Source: Coraliomargarita sinensis (GTDB lineage: Bacteria; Verrucomicrobiota; Verrucomicrobiia; Opitutales; Coraliomargaritaceae). Taken from it: 13,005 nucleotides of DNA. The first letter of the stretch is position 1. Every line of letters starts with the position of its first letter. Position numbers and translations under genes: made by a program. Below, one piece after another: positions 5,761 through 12,878 of the stretch. The DNA is taken from NCBI RefSeq assembly GCF_003185655.1, contig NZ_QHJQ01000017.1, positions 1-13,005 of the forward strand. Reading direction: 5' to 3'. The notes under the pieces are model-generated. The model was not told the DNA's origin. It searched no databases and worked only from the letters and a program-made list of their open reading frames with translations.

Positions 5761-7571
5761 CAACATCAAAGCGCTCAGCGCGAACAAACGAACTTTCAAC
5801 GCTCATTCACTTGTCTTCCGAATCTTCCCAGAACGAGATCATCCTAGAAGGGATCGCGGCCTCGCCCGGCGTGGCGCATGGCCCTGCTCTGGTCTATCTT
5901 CAGAAGCAGCTGGATGTGCCCTGTTACGATCTGCAGGAGAGTGCGATCGAGACCGAACTTGAACGCTTTGATCAGGCGATTCTGGAAACGCGCGCCGAGA
6001 TCACGAGTATCCGGGATAAAATTGCATCCACACTTGGTGAAGGAGAGGCGCGGATTTTTGATGCCCATCTACTGGTTCTGGAAGACAGCGCTCTTTTGGA
6101 GGAGGTCACCTCCGAATTAAGGAACACGAAGAAAAATATCGAGTACTGCTACGACCGGGTGGCGGAGCGATACATGTCTTTTTTCAAGTCCATGGAGGAC
6201 GAGTACCTGAAGGAACGGGTGGCCGACATCCGTGATGTGTCCAGGCGCCTCTTGCACAACCTTACCGGCACCCAGAAGGTCAGCCTGCGGGATTTGTCGG
6301 GCGATTGTATTCTGGTCTCTGAAGATATCTCGCCCTCTGATGCTGCCGATATGGCCCGGGAAAAGCTGTTGGCTTTCGCCACGGATGCAGGTGGTAAAAC
6401 CAGTCACTCGGTCATCATGGCCCGCTCTCTGGGAATTCCCGCCGTGGTTGGTTCGCACGATGCGACCAAGCGGATCAAAACGGGAGATCAGATTCTGATC
6501 GACGGTCACGATGGCGTGATCGTGATCAATCCATCGCAAGACCGCTTGTATAAGTACGGGAAACTCGCCACGGAACGGAAGAAGCGTGACGAGATTATCA
6601 TCAAGGTAATTGATCAGCCCAGCGCTTCCAAGGATGGCGTGCCCATCGCCCTGATGGCCAACGTTGAAGGTGCGCGTGAGATGGAGCACGTGAATGCCAT
6701 GAATGCGGACGGCGTGGGTTTGTTTCGCACGGAAGGGATTTTTCTGAGGCACCACGGATATCCGCCGGAATCCGTACAGTATGATGAATATCTCGCGGTT
6801 GCTGAGGCTGCGGGAGATAATCCTGTGATTGTGCGGACGCTCGACATTGGTGGCGATAAGACCATCGACGACGACAATGTGAAGGATGACAGCTCCTTTA
6901 TGGGTTTCCGGGCGATTCGTTTCTGTCTGGAAAATCTGGATATTTTCAAGACTCAGATCCGCGCCATCCTTCGGGCCAGTGCCAAAGGGAACGTGAAGAT
7001 CATGTATCCCATGATCAGTGGGGTGCTTGAGCTGCGCAAAGCCAATGAAGTTCTTGAATCGGTGAAGCAGGAACTTCGTTCCGAAGGAATTGATTTTGAT
7101 GAAAATATCGAAGTGGGCGCCATGGTCGAAGTGCCCAGTGCCGCCATGATCATCGATATTATCGCCAAGGAAGTGGATTTTCTCAGTATCGGGACCAATG
7201 ATTTGATTCAGTATTTGATGGCGGTGGATCGCCTCAACGACCGGGTCGCCCACCTTTATCAGCCGGCGCATCCGGCAGTCCTGCGCTCCCTGAAGTCGAT
7301 TATCGATGGCGGCCGTGAAGCGGGCATCCCGGTCAGCATTTGTGGCGAGATTGCCGGTGAGCCAGCTTTTGCCGCGTTACTTCTCGGGATGGGAGCCAGT
7401 TCCCTTAGTATGACGGCAAATCTGCTGCCGGAGGTGAAGTATTTTATTCGAAATATCAATCAATCCGAGGCCATTGCTCTGGTCGAAGAGGTGATGGCTC
7501 TGGGAGATTCCGATGCCAATGCCAAGGCGCTTGAAGCGTTCCGTCGTGAAAAGATGGGGAATCTTGCCTAG
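5757..7571 (+). CDS. ptsI: Phosphoenolpyruvate-protein phosphotransferase (PTS enzyme I)
   Basis: Takes phosphate from PEP onto a histidine and passes it to HPr-type proteins. The 604-residue protein has the EI N-terminal start GIAASPGVAHGPAL (32-45), a helical HPr-binding region, the phospho-histidine motif GGKTSHSVIMAR with His217, the PEP-binding barrel with GVGLFRTE, RTLDIGGDK, MYPMISG, GAMVEVPSA, FLSIGTNDLIQY and the active-site CGEIAGE with Cys529. There is no GAF domain, so it is of the PtsI rather than PtsP type. It starts at GTG 5757, overlapping the ispE TGA (GTGA), which suggests translational coupling. About 30 extra residues precede the usual EI start; a TTG at 5811 is an alternative. 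No HPr, EIIA or HPr kinase gene is in the window, so sugar transport versus regulatory PTS cannot be settled. Confidence 0.94.
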   Translation: MTTSKRSARTNELSTLIHLSSESSQNEIILEGIAASPGVAHGPALVYLQKQLDVPCYDLQESAIETELERFDQAILETRAEITSIRDKIASTLGEGEARIFDAHLLVLEDSALLEEVTSELRNTKKNIEYCYDRVAERYMSFFKSMEDEYLKERVADIRDVSRRLLHNLTGTQKVSLRDLSGDCILVSEDISPSDAADMAREKLLAFATDAGGKTSHSVIMARSLGIPAVVGSHDATKRIKTGDQILIDGHDGVIVINPSQDRLYKYGKLATERKKRDEIIIKVIDQPSASKDGVPIALMANVEGAREMEHVNAMNADGVGLFRTEGIFLRHHGYPPESVQYDEYLAVAEAAGDNPVIVRTLDIGGDKTIDDDNVKDDSSFMGFRAIRFCLENLDIFKTQIRAILRASAKGNVKIMYPMISGVLELRKANEVLESVKQELRSEGIDFDENIEVGAMVEVPSAAMIIDIIAKEVDFLSIGTNDLIQYLMAVDRLNDRVAHLYQPAHPAVLRSLKSIIDGGREAGIPVSICGEIAGEPAFAALLLGMGASSLSMTANLLPEVKYFIRNINQSEAIALVEEVMALGDSDANAKALEAFRREKMGNLA

Positions 7572-7631
7572 AATCGGTTTTTTCGCCTTGCTTGTTGGCG
7601 AGTTCGAATGACCACCCGCACCACTTAGCTC

Positions 7632-8036
7632 ATGTCTGAAGCCCCGCAAATCGAGAACGTTCATTACGACAGCTCCGTGCCAGTCATGGACCGCGAGCAA
7701 ATCGATATGTTGCTGATGGCCGAGGATGGTGACGAATCAACCGCTCTGGCGCGGGAATTATTCCATCTTTACGAGTCGGAATCGCGTGAAAAGCTGGCGG
7801 CATTGGACCAGATCTGCCGGGATCGGGATGGCGACGCTCTTAGAAGAGTGGTCCATTTCATTGCCGGTAGCGCCGGAAACCTTGGCCTTATGCGCCTGAG
7901 CGCATTTTACCGTGGAATCGAGCATGCCGTCGACGACGGGGAGCTGGAAGACTACGAAGCCTGCGCCAGGCTTATCCCCCGGGAGTTCGAGCTCAGTTGC
8001 CGCGAGTTCAGTCAGTCGCTGGGCTTGGACAAATAA
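7632..8036 (+). CDS. Stand-alone Hpt-domain (histidine phosphotransfer) protein
   Basis: 134-residue, mostly helical protein. The C-terminal 110 residues match the four-helix Hpt domain, including LFHLYESESREKLAALDQ before the active helix and VVHFIAGSAGNLGLMRLS with His75 as the expected phospho-acceptor. The canonical H-x-x-K-G-S has Ala in place of Lys (HFIAGS), while the following N-L-G is kept. The acidic region EDGDES (31-36) precedes the first helix. It would shuttle phosphate between a hybrid kinase and a response regulator, but no kinase, receiver or output domain is encoded nearby. It starts 60 bases after ptsI and ends 56 bases before glnS. ATG 7632 is taken as start without a visible Shine-Dalgarno; Met19 (7686) is possible. 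Confidence 0.8.
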   Translation: MSEAPQIENVHYDSSVPVMDREQIDMLLMAEDGDESTALARELFHLYESESREKLAALDQICRDRDGDALRRVVHFIAGSAGNLGLMRLSAFYRGIEHAVDDGELEDYEACARLIPREFELSCREFSQSLGLDK

Positions 8037-8092
8037 TGCTGACGTAGATTTTTCTGGCAGAAGTCCGTTCCTGGGCTATTGCTTGACCGCTT

Positions 8093-9766
8093 ATGTCAGA
8101 AAGCACGGACAGCCCGAACGATTTTATCCGCCAAATGGTGGCCGCAGATGTGGCCGCCGGTAAGCATGGCGGGCAGGTTCAGACACGTTTCCCGCCGGAG
8201 CCGAACGGATATCTCCAAATCGGACATGCCAAGGCCATCTGCCTGAATTTCGAGATCGCCAGAGAGTTTGGCGGCAAGTGCAACCTGCGATTCGACGACA
8301 CGAACCCGGAAAAGGAAAGCGATGAGTTTGTCCGCGCCATTCAGGAGGATATTAAATGGCTGGGCTATGACTGGGCGAAGCTTTGTTTCGCCAGTGATTA
8401 CTTTGAGCAGTTGTTCGAATGGGCCCTTCAATTGATCGAGTCCGGCGACGCCTATGTGGATGAGCTCGGTGCCGATGCCATGCGAGAGTACCGCGGTACG
8501 CTGACCGAGCCGGGCAAGAACAGCCCCTATCGCGACCGTCCTGTGGAGGAGAGTGCCGATCTTTTCAAGCGGATGCGGGCCGGCGAGTTCGAAGACGGCA
8601 AAATGGTCCTCCGTGCCAAAATCGATATGGCCCATCCGAATATGAATATGCGCGATCCGGTCATGTATCGGATCAAGCGCATGCACCACCACAAGCTGGG
8701 CGACGAGTGGTGTATCTATCCGAGCTACGATTTCACCCACGGGCAGAGTGATGCCATTGAAGGCGTGACCCATTCCCTTTGCTCCCTTGAGTTTGAGGAT
8801 CACCGGCCGCTCTACGACTGGTTTATTGAAAAGCTGGGCATCTTCCCCTCCAAGCAAACTGAATTTGCCCGCCTGAATCTGACCTACACGGTTGTCAGCA
8901 AGCGCAAGTTGCGGGCCCTGGTCGAGGGGGGCTATGTCGAGGCCTGGAATGACCCGCGCATGCCCACGCTATCCGGGATGCGTCGTCGTGGCTATCCGGC
9001 GGCTGCGATTCGCAACTTCTGCCGCACCGTCGGTATTACCAAGACACCTTCGACCAGCGACATCGCCCTTCTCGAGCACGCCGTTCGCGACGAACTTAAC
9101 CGCACCGCCGACCGCCGCATGGCCGTCATGGACCCGCTCGAGATAGAGCTGACCAACTGGCCGGAGGACAAAGTGCTGGAGGTCGAGGGGAACAACAACC
9201 CCGGCGATGAGTCTGCCGGCAGTCGGAAAATTCCTTTCGCGAAGCGCATATTCATCGAACAGGAGGACTTCCGCGAGGAGGCTAACCGCAAGTTTTTCCG
9301 CCTGAAAAAGGATGGGGAAGTGCGGTTGCGTCATGCCTATATCATTAAATGCGATGAGGTGATCAAGGACGCGGAGGGTAAGATTACCAAACTGCTCTGC
9401 AGTGTGGATATGGACACCCTGAATAAGAACCCGGAGGGCCGTAAGGTGAAGGGTGTGATTCAATGGGTCAGCGCCGATCATGCCTTGAAAGCGCCCGTCC
9501 GGTTGTTTGACCGTCTGTTCTCCGTGGAAAAACCGGAAGCGGATAAGGAGCGCGAGTTTCTAGAATTTGTGAACCCGGAATCTTCCTCGGAAACAACGGC
9601 TCTTTGTGAGCCCTGCCTGGCGGAAATCCAGCCCGGTGAAACCTGTCAGTTCGAACGGATCGGCTACTTCTGCGCTGACAGCAAGCTCTCCAAAGCGGGG
9701 CAACCGGTCTTCAATCGCACGGTCAGTCTGCGTGATTCCTGGGCGAAAAAGGATAAAGCGTCATGA
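8093..9766 (+). CDS. glnS: Glutaminyl-tRNA synthetase
   Basis: Class I aminoacyl-tRNA synthetase that charges tRNA-Gln with glutamine. The 557-residue length matches bacterial GlnRS. Visible features are FPPEPNGYLQIGHAKAI (33-49) with the HIGH-type signature, LRFDDTNPEKE, YPSYDFTHGQSDAIEGVTHSLC in the amino-acid/ATP site, the KMSKS-equivalent VVSKRK (267-272), RRMAVMDPLEI opening the anticodon-binding beta-barrels, and FERIGYFCAD near the C-terminus. FDDTNPE and the THSLCSLEFEDHRPLYDW block favour GlnRS over GluRS. A dedicated GlnRS suggests this organism need not charge tRNA-Gln through the amidotransferase route. The TGA stop overlaps the galK ATG (ATGA). Confidence 0.96.
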   Translation: MSESTDSPNDFIRQMVAADVAAGKHGGQVQTRFPPEPNGYLQIGHAKAICLNFEIAREFGGKCNLRFDDTNPEKESDEFVRAIQEDIKWLGYDWAKLCFASDYFEQLFEWALQLIESGDAYVDELGADAMREYRGTLTEPGKNSPYRDRPVEESADLFKRMRAGEFEDGKMVLRAKIDMAHPNMNMRDPVMYRIKRMHHHKLGDEWCIYPSYDFTHGQSDAIEGVTHSLCSLEFEDHRPLYDWFIEKLGIFPSKQTEFARLNLTYTVVSKRKLRALVEGGYVEAWNDPRMPTLSGMRRRGYPAAAIRNFCRTVGITKTPSTSDIALLEHAVRDELNRTADRRMAVMDPLEIELTNWPEDKVLEVEGNNNPGDESAGSRKIPFAKRIFIEQEDFREEANRKFFRLKKDGEVRLRHAYIIKCDEVIKDAEGKITKLLCSVDMDTLNKNPEGRKVKGVIQWVSADHALKAPVRLFDRLFSVEKPEADKEREFLEFVNPESSSETTALCEPCLAEIQPGETCQFERIGYFCADSKLSKAGQPVFNRTVSLRDSWAKKDKAS

Positions 9767-10914
9767 AAACTAAATTAACTCAACTCTTTACCTCGACCTT
9801 TGGGGTAGCGCCAACCCAAATGGCATTTGCGCCGGGACGGATCGAATTTATCGGAAACCATACCGACTACAATGGGGGACTGGTGATGGGCGCTGCCGTG
9901 ACCGAAGGTATTACCGTGGCCGCATCCAAGCGCGAGGATCGTGAGATACACCTGATCTGTGAACGTGGCAGCCTGGTTGTGGTAGCTCTCGATCAACTCG
10001 AGCCCATTGACGGGGATGCCTCCTGGTCGAACTATCCGGTGGGGGTAACCAAAGTTTTGCTGGATTCGGGCATGTCGATGGACTGTGGCTACAACCTGGC
10101 GGTGGTTTCCAATTTGCCAATCGGTGCCGGTATGAGCAGCAGTGCCGCCATCGAACTGGCGACGGCCTACGCGCTGGCTGCCTTGTTCGGGTTCGATGCC
10201 GGCAAAGCCGACTTTGCCCGGATTGGACGCAAGGCCGAAAACGAATTCGTAGGTATGCCATGCGGTATTCTTGACCAGGGCGTTTCTGCTTTCGGTCAGG
10301 CCGATCACCTCGTGCGGATTGATTGCGCGACAGAGGATTTCAGCACGACACCGATGCCGGAGGGGACACACTTCTGGATCTTTAATTCCAACAAAAAGCA
10401 TGCCTTGGTCGATTCGGCCTACGCGGATCGTCACAAAGAATGTCACGATGCGCTTGCTCGTTTGCAGATACGCTATCCGGATGCCAAAACCCTTTCAGAA
10501 ATCAGCCTCGAGCAACTGGAGGCCGCCAAGGACGACCTGGACGAGCTGCTGTATCGGCGCGCGGCCCACATCGTCGGCGAGAATGCCCGCGTGAGCGCAG
10601 TGCAGGAGGCACTCGCTTCCGGCGACTTGTCCGCGGTCGGTGCCGCCCTGACCGCTTCGCACGAAAGTTCGCGGGTTAATTTTGAAAACAGTATTCCGGA
10701 GTTGGATTTTCTCGCTCAGACATTGTCCAAGGAGGCGAACGTCTACGGGGCCCGTTTAACCGGCGGTGGTTTTGGCGGCGCTGTTATGGCGTTTACCAGT
10801 GCAGACTTCAGCCTCAACCAGGCGCGTGCTGTTACCGAGGCCTATTGTGAGAAATTCGGCTTTCAGGCTACCATCCTGCACACTCAGGCTGGTGCCGGTG
10901 CATACCTGTTCTAA
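9763..10914 (+). CDS. galK: Galactokinase (GHMP family)
   Basis: Expected to phosphorylate galactose to galactose-1-phosphate with ATP. The 383-residue protein has the substrate motif APGRIEFIGNHTDYNGG (23-39), ATP-binding LPIGAGMSSSAA (118-129), the catalytic-base segment CGILDQ with Asp171 and the C-terminal GHMP motif LTGGGFGG. The signature differs from the classical galactokinase form (G-R-x-N-x-I-G-E-H-x-D-Y) by Glu28 for Asn and Asn32 for the sugar-contacting Glu. The ATG overlaps the glnS stop by 4 bases and AAGGA lies 9 bases upstream, within the glnS end. No other Leloir gene (galT, galE, galM) is nearby. Other GHMP sugar kinases are possible alternatives, but the overall motif order is galactokinase. 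Confidence 0.88.
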   Translation: MKTKLTQLFTSTFGVAPTQMAFAPGRIEFIGNHTDYNGGLVMGAAVTEGITVAASKREDREIHLICERGSLVVVALDQLEPIDGDASWSNYPVGVTKVLLDSGMSMDCGYNLAVVSNLPIGAGMSSSAAIELATAYALAALFGFDAGKADFARIGRKAENEFVGMPCGILDQGVSAFGQADHLVRIDCATEDFSTTPMPEGTHFWIFNSNKKHALVDSAYADRHKECHDALARLQIRYPDAKTLSEISLEQLEAAKDDLDELLYRRAAHIVGENARVSAVQEALASGDLSAVGAALTASHESSRVNFENSIPELDFLAQTLSKEANVYGARLTGGGFGGAVMAFTSADFSLNQARAVTEAYCEKFGFQATILHTQAGAGAYLF

Positions 10915-10939
10915 GAGCAGCCAGTTAGCCTCAAAGTAG

Positions 10940-10959
10940 CATCGGCTTTGAAACCGATG
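10940..10959 (+). terminator. Hairpin in the galK/guanylyltransferase gap (weak terminator or leader structure)
   Basis: CATCGG (10940-10945) and CCGATG (10954-10959) form a perfect 6-bp stem with an 8-base loop, 26 bases after the galK stop. No U tract follows, so intrinsic termination is doubtful. It could attenuate or mark the end of the galK message. Confidence 0.3.
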
Positions 10960-11027
10960 ATTGCAGTCCCGGAAGGAACACGAATCCAAACTTGTCTTCA
11001 CTTCGCCCGGGCCTAGTTCTTTCTGCC

Positions 11028-12119
11028 ATGAGTAAGCGTTACGTAGTAATCATGGCCGGTGGCCGGGGGGAGCGCTTTTGGCCGGTCAGCCGCTTGGCCC
11101 GCCCGAAGCAATTGCTCCCCATTGTTGGAGAAAAGGCCATGCTTACCCAGACAGTCGACCGCCTTTCCGGCCTGGTTGCCCCGAAGGATTTCTTTGTTAT
11201 CACCAACACGGAACAGCGTGATGCCGTTCTCGAAGTTTGCCCCGATCTTGATCCGGCCAAGGTGATCGGCGAGCCGGTGGGGCGCGATACTGCCGCCGCC
11301 GTTGGGTTGGCCGCAGTTCTGGTGCGGCGCGAAGATCCTGATGCGACCTTTGCCATGCTGCCCGCCGATGCCGTTATTCATGATGCCAGTGGCCTATGTG
11401 CCACGCTGGAAACCGCTTTTCAGGCCGCCGAGTCGCAGCCCGTGCTGGCCACCATCGGCATCACCGCCGCGTTTCCGGCGACCGGCTACGGTTACATCCA
11501 GCAAGGGGATAAGTTGGGCGACTACGGCGATCGCGAGGTCTTTAACGTCAAACGCTTTGTCGAGAAGCCGGATGAGGCAACCGCTAAGAGCTATCTGGCG
11601 TCGGGTGACTACTTTTGGAATGCCGGTATGTTTATCTGGTCGGTGTCTTCGATTGTCGCCGAATTGGAAAAGAGCACGCCGTCACTATGGAGCGCGCTTC
11701 AAGCCATTGATCGGGGACTTGAGTCCGGTCAGGATCTTGATGCCTTGCTTGCCGAATATTACCCAAGCCTGGAGAAAATTTCCGTCGACTACGCGATCAT
11801 CGAAAAGGCAAGCAATGTTGTCATGGTTGAGTCAGGTTTCGACTGGGACGATGTGGGCGAGTGGCCCGCCGTGGCCCGTCACTATCCGGAAGACGACGCC
11901 GGTAATGTCGTTCGCGGCAGCGCCGAGCTCAAGGATGCCAAGGAGAATATTATTTATTCTCAGGACGAGGACCATCTTGTTGCCTTACTCGGCGTCGAGG
12001 ATTTGATCGTGGTCAGGACCGACGATGCCACGCTGGTCTGCCATAAGGACAAAGCCCAGGATCTCAAGGATCTGGTGAAAACGATTGGTACCAAAGAAGC
12101 CTACCGGAAACTCATGTAA
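11028..12119 (+). CDS. manC: Mannose-1-phosphate guanylyltransferase (GDP-mannose pyrophosphorylase)
   Basis: Makes GDP-mannose from mannose-1-phosphate and GTP for glycan or deoxysugar synthesis. The 363-residue protein has the nucleotidyltransferase signature MAGGRGERFWPVSR (9-22) and RPKQLL (25-30), then EPVGRDTAAA (82-91), LPADAVI (111-117), ATGYGYI (151-157), VEKP (178-181), WNAGMFIW (197-204), SVDYAIIEK (262-270) and FDWDDVGEW (281-289). It is the short form without the C-terminal mannose-6-phosphate isomerase domain. The ATG at 11028 begins two residues before the beta-strand YVVIMAGG. An in-frame TTG at 10992 has weak purine-rich sequence upstream but would add 12 residues not expected in the family. 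It lies 113 bases after galK. Confidence 0.93.
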   Translation: MSKRYVVIMAGGRGERFWPVSRLARPKQLLPIVGEKAMLTQTVDRLSGLVAPKDFFVITNTEQRDAVLEVCPDLDPAKVIGEPVGRDTAAAVGLAAVLVRREDPDATFAMLPADAVIHDASGLCATLETAFQAAESQPVLATIGITAAFPATGYGYIQQGDKLGDYGDREVFNVKRFVEKPDEATAKSYLASGDYFWNAGMFIWSVSSIVAELEKSTPSLWSALQAIDRGLESGQDLDALLAEYYPSLEKISVDYAIIEKASNVVMVESGFDWDDVGEWPAVARHYPEDDAGNVVRGSAELKDAKENIIYSQDEDHLVALLGVEDLIVVRTDDATLVCHKDKAQDLKDLVKTIGTKEAYRKLM

Positions 12120-12144
12120 TTAATGGATGATGGGTGAAGATGGA

Positions 12145-12180
12145 TGGACGTTCGAGAAAGTTAAACATTCAACGCTGAAT
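12145..12180. repeat. Second copy of the AACATTC / TGGACGTTCG spacer repeat
   Basis: TGGACGTTCG (12145-12154) and AACATTC (12164-12170) both recur from 1381-1402. Here they lead into ATTCA-ACGC-TGAAT (12167-12180), a 5-bp inverted repeat with a 4-base loop. The element lies between the guanylyltransferase stop and the displaced ruvX Shine-Dalgarno. I see no gene in 12120-12291. Confidence 0.45.
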
Positions 12181-12185
12181 ATTTT

Positions 12186-12192
12186 AAGGAGG
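12186..12192 (+). promoter_or_regulatory. Perfect Shine-Dalgarno AAGGAGG, separated from the ruvX start by a repeat array
   Basis: AAGGAGG is the strongest ribosome-binding sequence I found in the window, yet the ruvX ATG is 99 bases downstream. The 8 bases after it (CGCATACC) would be an ideal spacer if 12201-12291 were absent and the ATG followed directly. Stops in every frame of the repeat prevent any upstream start from reading into ruvX. Confidence 0.6.
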
Positions 12193-12206
12193 CGCATACC
12201 CTATTT

Positions 12207-12290
12207 CTCTGACCTCTGACCTCTGACCTCTGACCTCTGACCTCTGACCTCTGACCTCTGACCTCTGACCTCTGACCTCTGACCTCTGAC
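12207..12290 (+). repeat. Perfect tandem array of 12 CTCTGAC heptamers before ruvX
   Basis: Twelve exact 7-base units occupy 84 bases with no mismatch, followed by one C and the ruvX ATG. Because 7 is not a multiple of 3, TGA appears in all three plus frames, so the array is untranslated. The transcript is pyrimidine-rich and carries no Shine-Dalgarno. Perfect identity points to recent expansion or ongoing slippage. Confidence 0.95.
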
Positions 12291-12291
12291 C

Positions 12292-12708
12292 ATGAATACA
12301 CTCGGCATCGATTGGGGTGAAAAACGTATCGGCCTGGCTTTTGTCGACGAATTGGGCATCGCCCTGCCGCTTTCGGCCGCAGTGGCGGCATCCAAGAAGG
12401 AGCGCATGCAGCAGATCGAATCCGTTATCCGGCAGCGGCGGGTGCAGCGTCTGGTGGTGGGCTACCCTCTGAATATGGATGGCTCGGTCGGCTTCAAGGC
12501 CAAGGAAGTGGACAGCTTTATCGAAGAACTGGAGAAGCGCTTCAAACTACCGATTCATCGCGTCGACGAGCGACTCTCCAGCCACTCGGTGGAGCAGGGT
12601 CTGAAAGGGCAAAAGAAAAAGCCGGACCGTAAAAGTGGGGAGATTGATTCCCGGGCGGCCGCCTTGATTCTCCAGGATTTTATAGAAGAGCAGAACTTGA
12701 ATTCCTGA
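12292..12708 (+). CDS. ruvX: RuvX/YqgF-type Holliday-junction resolvase-like nuclease (pre-16S rRNA processing)
   Basis: RNase H-fold protein of the YqgF/RuvX family, implicated in 16S rRNA 5'-end maturation and, in some species, in Holliday-junction cleavage. The 138-residue protein has all family blocks: GIDWGEKRIGLA (5-16) with acidic Asp7, VVGYPLNMDGS (55-65), VDERLSS (91-97) with Glu93, and EIDSRAAALILQDF (117-130) with Asp119. The length is normal. The ATG follows the heptamer array directly, and in-frame TGA codons in the array exclude an earlier start. Its Shine-Dalgarno appears displaced by the array, so translation may be weak or depend on the pyrimidine-rich leader. tRNA-Gly follows after 45 bases. 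Confidence 0.93.
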   Translation: MNTLGIDWGEKRIGLAFVDELGIALPLSAAVAASKKERMQQIESVIRQRRVQRLVVGYPLNMDGSVGFKAKEVDSFIEELEKRFKLPIHRVDERLSSHSVEQGLKGQKKKPDRKSGEIDSRAAALILQDFIEEQNLNS

Positions 12709-12709
12709 C

Positions 12710-12733
12710 TTGACCAGAACTCATCGGGGTCAA
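12710..12733 (+). terminator. Small inverted repeat between ruvX and tRNA-Gly
   Basis: TTGACC (12710-12715) and GGTCAA (12728-12733) form a 6-bp stem with a 12-base loop directly after the ruvX stop. No U tract follows. It may be a weak processing or termination structure, or chance. I see no clear promoter for the tRNA in this gap. Confidence 0.2.
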
Positions 12734-12753
12734 AGTCTGTGGGCTTATCTGAC

Positions 12754-12828
<75 letters not shown>

Positions 12829-12878
12829 TTAGGCGTATAAAAGGGGGCAAACGAACCTCGCTTCGCCATCTCCGCTAC

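Noticed and set aside
6117..7271. 384-codon minus-strand open frame opposite ptsI
   Set aside because: It is antisense to the conserved EI core. The His- and Ile-rich composition is what reverse-complementing EI codons gives, and no recognisable family fits.
7583..7601. Terminator hairpin between ptsI and the Hpt gene
   Set aside because: The stem is only 5 bp with a 9-base loop, and the T run precedes rather than follows it.
8096..8857. 253-codon minus-strand open frame opposite glnS
   Set aside because: It mirrors the catalytic domain of GlnRS and has no plausible domain or leader.
10992..11027. TTG start for the guanylyltransferase at 10992
   Set aside because: It adds 12 residues before a strand that normally lies at the extreme N-terminus; ATG 11028 fits the family better.
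12161..12407. Minus-strand frames encoding Arg/Gly/Ser/Val-rich repeat peptides across the heptamer array
   Set aside because: They are direct translations of a 7-base tandem repeat that happens to stay open on the minus strand; no start signal or domain supports them.
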